DNA of 28,903 nucleotides. Source: a virus. Made by a program: the position numbers and the translations under genes. Location of the stretch: the IMG/VR virus record IMGVR_UViG_3300048061_000798, positions 1 through 28,903 of that record, one strand, 5' to 3'. Below, in pieces: positions 22,017-28,903 of this stretch. Each line of letters opens with the position of its first letter. Position 1 is the first letter of the stretch. Under the pieces are notes generated by a model, which saw nothing but the letters and a program-made list of their open reading frames with translations, was not told the DNA's origin and searched no databases.

Positions 22017-25000
22017 TTAGAATGCAGCAACTGCACGAATATCTTGAATCTTCGGAACATATGCAGGATCATTTCCTTTCATAACAATTTTAATTGCAAA
22101 TGACGAGAACTCTGGGAGATCTGCTACGCTGTAAGTAATATCCTGATAAGATTCTTGCTTCTCAATTATACTCGAAATGCTATTTTCAGGAGTAGCAATT
22201 TCTAGAGAATCAGGTTGACCGGTGCCATTGAAGTATTCCCAATCAATATCCTCAAAGTTTTCATTGCTAGATGCTTTTTTGAATTTGTATAAAACTTCGA
22301 TATCAGAAAGATCTCTGGCATTTAAAGTTAAATGTATATCAATCGCAGTAGCTGGATTTGTGATAGAAACTTCTTTTGTAATATACTTAGCAACAGAAGA
22401 ACTATTCTTAGAAGTAAGTTCAGAAACAAATTCAGAACCATTGCTATATGTCATAGTGCCAACTTCCAAGAAGAAGGCTTCATCAGCAGGTTGGTTCGGA
22501 TATGATACAATATCACCTACACGGAAAATATCAGAAACTTGATCAACTAACTGTGCTTTTCTAGCATATGCATCACTATCTCGAATCCTTCCATTAAAAT
22601 CACCGGCAATAGGTTGAGTGTCAGTTCTTAATGTCAATTCTTGTGTTCTATCATTCCAAATTACTGCTTTACCAGTAATAACATTATCATAAGTTTCTGT
22701 TGGTGTAGCTGGATTTCTTGCTGTAATTGTAGAAGCATCAGGAATTTCCTGGAAGTTTTGAATTGGATTTGTATCGACAATTGCCAATGGAACTTCTACT
22801 CCATTTACAGTTTCAACCAAAGTTGGTTGATTGCCTAAAGTAATTCTTTCTCCTTTCTGGAAGAACTGTGAAGTCTTAAGTTTTACCCAAACTGTAGATC
22901 CAGAAACTTTTGCAATCTTACCAACTGCTTTAGAGTTATATCCCTCAATTGCTTGATCATTCTGAACAGTCACTCCAGTGATATTGGAAATATTAAATGA
23001 GTAGATGGGATAAAATTCAATGATTTGATCTTTTCTTCCATAGCGATCCTCTTGTCCATATGCTTTATCTATCCTATTAGTGGATGTTTTTACACTAGAA
23101 GTTGATAGATCCACAACAGGAGAAAGGTGTGATACTGTAGAAGATAGTTGTAATTTATATGACAGAGAATTGGTTAGATTATTTAATATTTCATTAATAT
23201 TTGAAGAAATGAATTTTTGATTAGCGAAGTAATGAGGTTCATTCAAGAAAGTTTTTTCGTAATCAGATTGATCATATGAATCATAATTAATTTTGGAAGC
23301 ATCTACTGCAATAACATTTGTGGTTTTTACCATAGATTCTATCTTAGTTCCCGTAAAAGATAGATATTGCATCTGTGGATATAAAGTTTCATATTTTCTG
23401 TTATAAGAAGAATAAACTTTATCTCCACCACCTATAATATTTCCAGAAGCAGCAATAGATGATGTAATGTCATACGTATCAACTCCGCTATTAGAAATCT
23501 GGAACAACGTGTTATTTAAAACATCTGATGTTATACCACCAGTTTCTAGTGCTGTTCTATAGAAAACATAAGAATCTCCAAGAGTTTCAAATCCGTGATC
23601 TCTGTGATTAACACGTACAATACTGTTATTGTTTCTAAACAACAACGAAGTTGCATTTGTGTTTGCTGTAGCACTGGTTTGGAATGGATTCTTCTGTAGA
23701 AGTTCGTATCCCAAATCTTCATTTGTAAGAATTAACTCTGCAGTTCTTGTAATATCAAACTCTGCTCTATACATTTTGAACTTGATATCTTCATAATTAT
23801 CTTCTGTCCAATTCTCAGTATTCTGAGATCTATAAACAGAACCAAGTGAAGGTTGTGTAGTGATAACTGTGCTTGTAGCAATATCTGTTTCACCAAGTCG
23901 CGACACCCACAGTTCGTAATCAGTTGAATCTGTTTCAACAGCAAGAGCATATTCGGTATCATTCTGTAGATATACAGGATAATCAAAAGCAAAGTGTGTT
24001 GGTATTGTGGAGTCTGTGATCTCTTCAGAATCAATTGCTACACCCATTCTAACTGCTGGGGTGTTAATCTCTATCTCTGTCTCAATAACACACCCTCCAG
24101 CGCCATTTCCGACGCCTCTGACGACTACTGATGGTGGTTCTGTATATCCAAAACCAGGTAGAGAAATTTCTGTGTTGTAAATTTTACCACCAGAAACTTC
24201 TACTCGTGCAGTTGCAACCGATCCACCAGAAAGTTGTGGACTTTCAATTGTGATAATTGCGCTATCATAATTTAATCCGGGATTCAAGATTTTAACAGCA
24301 GAAACTTTTCCACTATCTTTTGCAATAGTTAATACCGAATTTGTTCCTTGTGTGTTATTTGATAACGTTACTGATGGTATGATCAGATTTTCATTTTGAT
24401 TAAATGAACGACCATTGTGGTTATCTAAAACCATAGTGTAAACTTGTTCGTTTGTTAGTAAGTATCTTCCTGAAGACGAAGGAACTAGATCAACACCATT
24501 TTTGTCAATGATTTTAGAAAGAGGACCACTTGCGGCAGAAGTCGAACCAGTAATTGATTCTCCTTGAGTCAAGTAAACATTTCCGTTAGTGAAAATCTTA
24601 AGGAAAGTAAATGGAGATATAACTTTTTCTGTACCAGGAATAATATTTTTTCCTGGCTTATCAGAATCAACATTAGTAAGATAAACTTTGATTGGAATTC
24701 TATTACTCTTATTACTAAAGAATAAATCAACACCAGTAGTAAATACTCCACCATCATAGTTTTCAACTTTGAAAGTTTGTGCTAATGGATTAGGACGAAC
24801 TGGATTATCAGTATTGCTATCTACAAACTGCACACCTTCATTTGCTTTAAAGAAAGATGGTTTTGTTGAAACAATTGTTCCTGGATTTTCTGGCAAAATA
24901 CCAGTTGCATAATACTTAACTTCTGCATAAGTATCTACAGTAGATTTGTCTTCGTCTGTGGAACTAGATGTAAATCTAAATGTTTTGATACCCGCTGCAA

Positions 25001-28000
25001 TTTTTACTTCTTCTCCAGAAGAATCGTATGAAATAGTATCTACATCTCCCGTCCAAGTTGTATTTTCTTCCGGTGGAAGTCCAGCAGGAATAATAATAAT
25101 ACCACTAGCATTTCCATCATCATCTGTAGTTACTGGTCCATTAAAAGCAGACGGTGAATTACCAGCAACCCCAGTAAATCTGAGATCTGGATTTACCCAA
25201 CGACTAATGTTTCTACCTTCCAAAAAGACAGAAATAGTTGTATTTGGTTTTAGTCTTTTAACAACAAACTTAACTGGAATACTTCTAGCAAAAAATTGTA
25301 GAGCAGAAGATACGGCATTTCCTCTTACAGTTTTAGTTTGAACTCCTTTTGCAACATCATTATTTTTTGGACTGATGTTTGAAGAACTAGCAGTAGATGC
25401 TAGTTTTACTTTTGACTGAGCATCCTGACTATTAACATTGCCAAGAGAATTAATTGAAGAGAATGATGGTGATGAACCAACCCAGTTAATTACAAAAGAA
25501 TTATACAAACTAGAAAAACTTTCTTTTACATTTTCTTTGGATAAGAAAATCTTGTATAGATCAGTATTAGTATCTACAATTAGTGGTTCTTCTGTGGTAT
25601 CATACCATTGATCGATACTTGGAGAGAGCACAGAATCTCCAACATACTGGAGGACAACAAATGGATTTGGATTAAGAGTCTTTGATGCAAAACTATTACC
25701 GATAAATTCTAAACTAGAATATGGTAAAGTAACTACATTTCCAGATTTTTTATATCCAGAAACAACTCTTTGATCTTCTCTGGTATTTACTTCCTTGAGT
25801 ATAAAAGAATCTTCTTTCGATTGTGGGCGCAAGACTGCTTGCTGAGAATCAATGGAACACTGGTAATCTAAAGAAGTTAAATTGCCAGTTCTATGCGATT
25901 CAAAATTGTCTACCAAGAAACCAGATTTAAATCTGTCAAATCCAATTTCATCCTTAACTTGCATATTAAGAGCTTGTTGCTCAAGAACACTAAGAGTGGT
26001 ATAATACTCAAGTCTCTCAATACGCTTCTCCAATTTACCAATATCGCGCATTGTATAACGGCGATTATCAACTGGAGTAATTCTTACATCTTTACTATTT
26101 TGTGTAAACGCAGGAATGTATGCATAGAAAAGAGGAATTGCATCATCGATAAGATCTGGTTTGGATGGATTGAGTGAGGAATTTCCTTCCTTAACAATAA
26201 ATTTACCATTCTTATTGAGGAATACACCATCAATTCTATCAAGATATTGTACTTGACTGAACGATAAAGTATATTCTAAATTGGTATCAGATGCGGGACT
26301 TGATGCAATAATAGCACCAGAACCAGCAAATGGACCAACTGTTCTTGATAAAGACGCTGTATCCTGGAAACCAGCAATAGTTGCAGTGGTATCTACTTTA
26401 GGTCTGAAATCTAAAATATTTTTAAGATTGACAATACCATAAACAGATGAATTGAACGATGGAATTTCATCTTCCGTCACACCAGCTTCATGAATATAAC
26501 TATCAACTGTACAGAAATCTCCAACAGAATGCTCGAAGTAATCGAAAGCAATTAGAAGTTGTCCAGTAGTCTGTTCATATCCTGGTTTTAGAACTAATCT
26601 AGAAACATCATAAACAGTGTCTCTTTGACCATCATCAAATGTAAATCTATCTGTGACATCAGAACCAGAAATTAACTCTCCAGCAGAGTTTGCTTGGGGT
26701 GGTTGAGTAGCACTACCTTCATAAACATATCTAAGTTTGTACGCATCAGAATATGAAAGTGTTTCAACAACTTCATTATCATAATTAACACCCCTAAATG
26801 GAATTACTCTATCACCACTAGAAGTAATTACAATTCTTCTATTTTCTACAGAAGTTTTTAATCTTGGTTTTGCATTTTCTACTTCTAATGTAGCAGTCAG
26901 TTTTAACTTTGGATAAGTTCCATTTGATGGAATTGTTCCAAAATATGTTGTTGGTAATTGTAAACTAATACTTCCAGCAATAAGTCCACTGCTAGTATCA
27001 GTAGATGAACTAATTTCTACTGCATCCTTATCAATATAAACAATATCTCCAATGTTTACAACAGGAGAATCGCCGGGATCTAGAACAGTAATAATATAAT
27101 TTTTTTCAGTAAAAGCAGCAAATCTTTGTGTGCCAAATGGCAACTGAGCAGCAAAGGTAATAATGCCACCACCAGTAGATGCAGTAGTTACAAAATCTCT
27201 GCGGAAGAAATACTTAATCTTAGTTTCCTCTGGTGTTGCAGCAATCTGCTTAATTTGATTGCTTCCAGTTGGATAAATTAAAGTTCCTTGGTTTGCACTA
27301 TCTACTCTAGGACGCAAACGTACAATGCTAGTATTAACAACATCACCAGGAAGCATTGTATCCAAATAGATTCTGGTCTTAAATGCTCCTTGTTTTACTG
27401 TTGCATATTGGATAGTTGAACGTACTAAATTGTTATCTTCATCAGAGAACTGAATGATATCACCCTGCTGCAGTACATTACTAGCATCTGCATTGAAACT
27501 GGTAGATTCAATAAAATTATATCCTTTAGATCCAAAGAAAGTAAAATCAGTAATAGATTTAATTTCTGCAAATTCTGAATCATCAACTACAACATCTGCA
27601 GTAAATACGTTTTCTCCAGCAGATCCATACTTAGCAGAAACTGATTTTACATTTTGTGGAGTATATGTTGTTACTGCATTTCTAGTCAACACTGCTAAAA
27701 TAACTGCACCTTGAGCGGGTGTTGCAGAACCATCAGGTTGTTTTACAGTTATTGACGGTGGTTGTGCATACTCTGTTGATAGAGCAGACTTATTTTTAAC
27801 TTCTGCTCTATAGAAAGCACCGCTGTTTAATCTTGCTAGATCAACAACAGAGTTATCATACTCAACGCCATTAACTACAATATTTGAATTGTCTGCATAT
27901 CCCAACCCAGGATTGGTTACAATAAAATGAGATACTGTATTATCTTTTGCAATTTTAACTACATTTCCACCTTCATCCTTAATAGATTCTCCTGACTGAA

Positions 28001-28903
28001 ATCTACCAGATAGAGTTTTTATGAACAAAAGTTTTCCTACGGAATATACTCCAGAAGGACTACCTTCAACAACTCCATACGCTCCAGATTTTAAACCAAA
28101 TACATATTTACCAATTCCAAATGCTCCTGCTGCAGGAATGGTATCTAATAAAATTTTGGTAAAAAATTCTGGATCAAAATAAGATAATCCAAATGTTGCA
28201 TTGTAAGTTGTTGATCCATCAGATTGACGACCCTGTGATAAAATAATATCAGAGTCATTATTAAATCCTGATCCTGTTTTCTTAAGAGCAAAATTATTTG
28301 GTTTTGCTCTACCAATAACAGGTGTAATTGTTTCACTGTAATCTACAATAAAACCCAGTTCATTAGAGTCGGAAGATGCATCTGAATTAGCAATAAATAT
28401 TTTTCTTTGGTAATTTGAGTCTCCTAAATCATACTCAAGAAATAATAAATCTAGATCATCTTTCTTACCAAGAATTGTTAATTCTAGAAATTTAACGGAG
28501 TCATTTGCATTAATTAATGGTTTGTTTACTTTTGCAAAAGCAAGTCCTTTTACGGATGAAACAGAAGTTGCAGCACCAGAATCATTTCTAGTTTTAATAA
28601 AATGAACTTCTCCAAGTAAAGTATCAAAGTTTGCATCTGTAATACTTGAAAGTGGTTGGGTAGTATTAGTTACTTCAACAACAATAGTTTTTACAGCATC
28701 ATCAGAACCAAAAACTTTTCCTCTTCTATCTGTGGTTTGTCTATGATCAGTAGGAAGTTCCGAGTCTCCTAATCCCACAGACCCATCATTAAATGTGGAA
28801 TATAAGTTAATGTATGGATATGCAGTAAGCTCTGCTCCTTCTTTGTTGAGGGGAACACTACCATATACATTAGTAATATTTAAAGTCGGCAAAGACTTAG
28901 TTT
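22017..28903 (-). CDS. Very large tail or baseplate structural protein, 5'-truncated by window edge
   Basis: At least 2294 residues are in the window. The frame stays open to the right edge, reading TKSLPTLNITNVYG. The TTG at 28892 is an internal Leu codon, not a credible start. Recognisable parts, in order, are an N-terminal beta region; GxGY-type units (VTNPGLGYADNSNIVVNG); a helical segment RDIGKLEKRIERLEYYTTLS near the middle (about 25970-26060); a segment PFVVLQYVGDSVLSPSIDQW (about 25600-25660); NPGLNYDSAI and PGFGYTEPPSVVV repeats (about 24110-24300); NDTEYALAVETDSTDYELWV (about 23900-23975); and a beta-rich C-terminus ending IQDIRAVAAF. Large proteins with the RDIGKLEKRIERLEYYT segment are common in marine T4-like phages and may correspond to DUF4815-type baseplate proteins, but I could not verify this. 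A baseplate-fibre connector role is likely. Confidence 0.74.
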   Translation of the reverse strand, partial: TKSLPTLNITNVYGSVPLNKEGAELTAYPYINLYSTFNDGSVGLGDSELPTDHRQTTDRRGKVFGSDDAVKTIVVEVTNTTQPLSSITDANFDTLLGEVHFIKTRNDSGAATSVSSVKGLAFAKVNKPLINANDSVKFLELTILGKKDDLDLLFLEYDLGDSNYQRKIFIANSDASSDSNELGFIVDYSETITPVIGRAKPNNFALKKTGSGFNNDSDIILSQGRQSDGSTTYNATFGLSYFDPEFFTKILLDTIPAAGAFGIGKYVFGLKSGAYGVVEGSPSGVYSVGKLLFIKTLSGRFQSGESIKDEGGNVVKIAKDNTVSHFIVTNPGLGYADNSNIVVNGVEYDNSVVDLARLNSGAFYRAEVKNKSALSTEYAQPPSITVKQPDGSATPAQGAVILAVLTRNAVTTYTPQNVKSVSAKYGSAGENVFTADVVVDDSEFAEIKSITDFTFFGSKGYNFIESTSFNADASNVLQQGDIIQFSDEDNNLVRSTIQYATVKQGAFKTRIYLDTMLPGDVVNTSIVRLRPRVDSANQGTLIYPTGSNQIKQIAATPEETKIKYFFRRDFVTTASTGGGIITFAAQLPFGTQRFAAFTEKNYIITVLDPGDSPVVNIGDIVYIDKDAVEISSSTDTSSGLIAGSISLQLPTTYFGTIPSNGTYPKLKLTATLEVENAKPRLKTSVENRRIVITSSGDRVIPFRGVNYDNEVVETLSYSDAYKLRYVYEGSATQPPQANSAGELISGSDVTDRFTFDDGQRDTVYDVSRLVLKPGYEQTTGQLLIAFDYFEHSVGDFCTVDSYIHEAGVTEDEIPSFNSSVYGIVNLKNILDFRPKVDTTATIAGFQDTASLSRTVGPFAGSGAIIASSPASDTNLEYTLSFSQVQYLDRIDGVFLNKNGKFIVKEGNSSLNPSKPDLIDDAIPLFYAYIPAFTQNSKDVRITPVDNRRYTMRDIGKLEKRIERLEYYTTLSVLEQQALNMQVKDEIGFDRFKSGFLVDNFESHRTGNLTSLDYQCSIDSQQAVLRPQSKEDSFILKEVNTREDQRVVSGYKKSGNVVTLPYSSLEFIGNSFASKTLNPNPFVVLQYVGDSVLSPSIDQWYDTTEEPLIVDTNTDLYKIFLSKENVKESFSSLYNSFVINWVGSSPSFSSINSLGNVNSQDAQSKVKLASTASSSNISPKNNDVAKGVQTKTVRGNAVSSALQFFARSIPVKFVVKRLKPNTTISVFLEGRNISRWVNPDLRFTGVAGNSPSAFNGPVTTDDDGNASGIIIIPAGLPPEENTTWTGDVDTISYDSSGEEVKIAAGIKTFRFTSSSTDEDKSTVDTYAEVKYYATGILPENPGTIVSTKPSFFKANEGVQFVDSNTDNPVRPNPLAQTFKVENYDGGVFTTGVDLFFSNKSNRIPIKVYLTNVDSDKPGKNIIPGTEKVISPFTFLKIFTNGNVYLTQGESITGSTSAASGPLSKIIDKNGVDLVPSSSGRYLLTNEQVYTMVLDNHNGRSFNQNENLIIPSVTLSNNTQGTNSVLTIAKDSGKVSAVKILNPGLNYDSAIITIESPQLSGGSVATARVEVSGGKIYNTEISLPGFGYTEPPSVVVRGVGNGAGGCVIETEIEINTPAVRMGVAIDSEEITDSTIPTHFAFDYPVYLQNDTEYALAVETDSTDYELWVSRLGETDIATSTVITTQPSLGSVYRSQNTENWTEDNYEDIKFKMYRAEFDITRTAELILTNEDLGYELLQKNPFQTSATANTNATSLLFRNNNSIVRVNHRDHGFETLGDSYVFYRTALETGGITSDVLNNTLFQISNSGVDTYDITSSIAASGNIIGGGDKVYSSYNRKYETLYPQMQYLSFTGTKIESMVKTTNVIAVDASKINYDSYDQSDYEKTFLNEPHYFANQKFISSNINEILNNLTNSLSYKLQLSSTVSHLSPVVDLSTSSVKTSTNRIDKAYGQEDRYGRKDQIIEFYPIYSFNISNITGVTVQNDQAIEGYNSKAVGKIAKVSGSTVWVKLKTSQFFQKGERITLGNQPTLVETVNGVEVPLAIVDTNPIQNFQEIPDASTITARNPATPTETYDNVITGKAVIWNDRTQELTLRTDTQPIAGDFNGRIRDSDAYARKAQLVDQVSDIFRVGDIVSYPNQPADEAFFLEVGTMTYSNGSEFVSELTSKNSSSVAKYITKEVSITNPATAIDIHLTLNARDLSDIEVLYKFKKASSNENFEDIDWEYFNGTGQPDSLEIATPENSISSIIEKQESYQDITYSVADLPEFSSFAIKIVMKGNDPAYVPKIQDIRAVAAF

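Noticed and set aside
28890-28892. TTG as the start codon of the right-hand giant gene
   Set aside because: The frame remains open to the window edge (TKSLPTLN...), so TTG is more likely an internal Leu codon and the true start lies outside.
1-28903. tRNA genes, insertion sequences, integrase or attachment sites
   Set aside because: Almost all bases are in coding frames. No gap exceeds about 50 bp outside the genes listed, and I saw no cloverleaf, transposase or recombinase motifs.

Overview
The window looks like part of the late structural cluster of a T4-like myovirus infecting marine bacteria, most likely a cyanophage of Prochlorococcus or Synechococcus, less likely a Pelagibacter phage. 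The reasons are the neck genes 13 and 14 in T4 order, several giant tail or baseplate proteins carrying repeat modules typical of marine T4-like phages, T4-type late promoter octamers (NATAAATA), visibly A+T-rich DNA, almost no non-coding DNA, and 2-oxoglutarate/Fe(II) oxygenase genes of the kind often carried by cyanophages. The host cannot be fixed from this window alone.

Layout, read along the minus strand (late genes, right to left). A very large tail or baseplate structural protein runs off the right edge (22017 to the end). It is followed by a 68-aa coiled-coil protein, a 1431-aa modular fibre-like protein with a cupredoxin-like copper-site motif, a 166-aa protein, a 3277-aa giant fibre-like protein (7139-16972), and two paralogous glycine-rich, adhesin-like proteins (5983-7101 and 4549-5976). 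A minus-strand hairpin plus T-tract (4443-4470) looks like the end of this transcript. After a gap occupied by plus-strand genes, the minus strand resumes with a 116-aa unknown protein, a 65-aa coiled-coil protein behind a CATAAATA late promoter, a strong hairpin, gene 13, and the first 18 codons of gene 14 at the left edge.

The unusual part is 1487-4548. Five consecutive plus-strand genes, coupled by 1-nt gaps or overlaps, each encode a different 2-oxoglutarate/Fe(II)-dependent oxygenase-like protein. Three resemble the HxH...H...R/K type and two resemble prolyl-4-hydroxylase-type enzymes. The cassette sits behind a near-consensus sigma-70 promoter (TTGACA, 17 bp, TATACT with an extended -10), runs against all the structural genes, and ends with its stop codon directly abutting the stop codon of a glycine-rich adhesin gene. 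The late transcript's terminator lies inside the last oxygenase gene.

Working model (inference): the oxygenases are made early by host-type RNA polymerase, before the late structural genes are switched on. They may hydroxylate host targets, DNA, or the virion fibres encoded next door. There are no tRNA genes, CRISPR arrays, insertion sequences or integrase genes that I can support. The longest stretch without a gene is about 50 bases.
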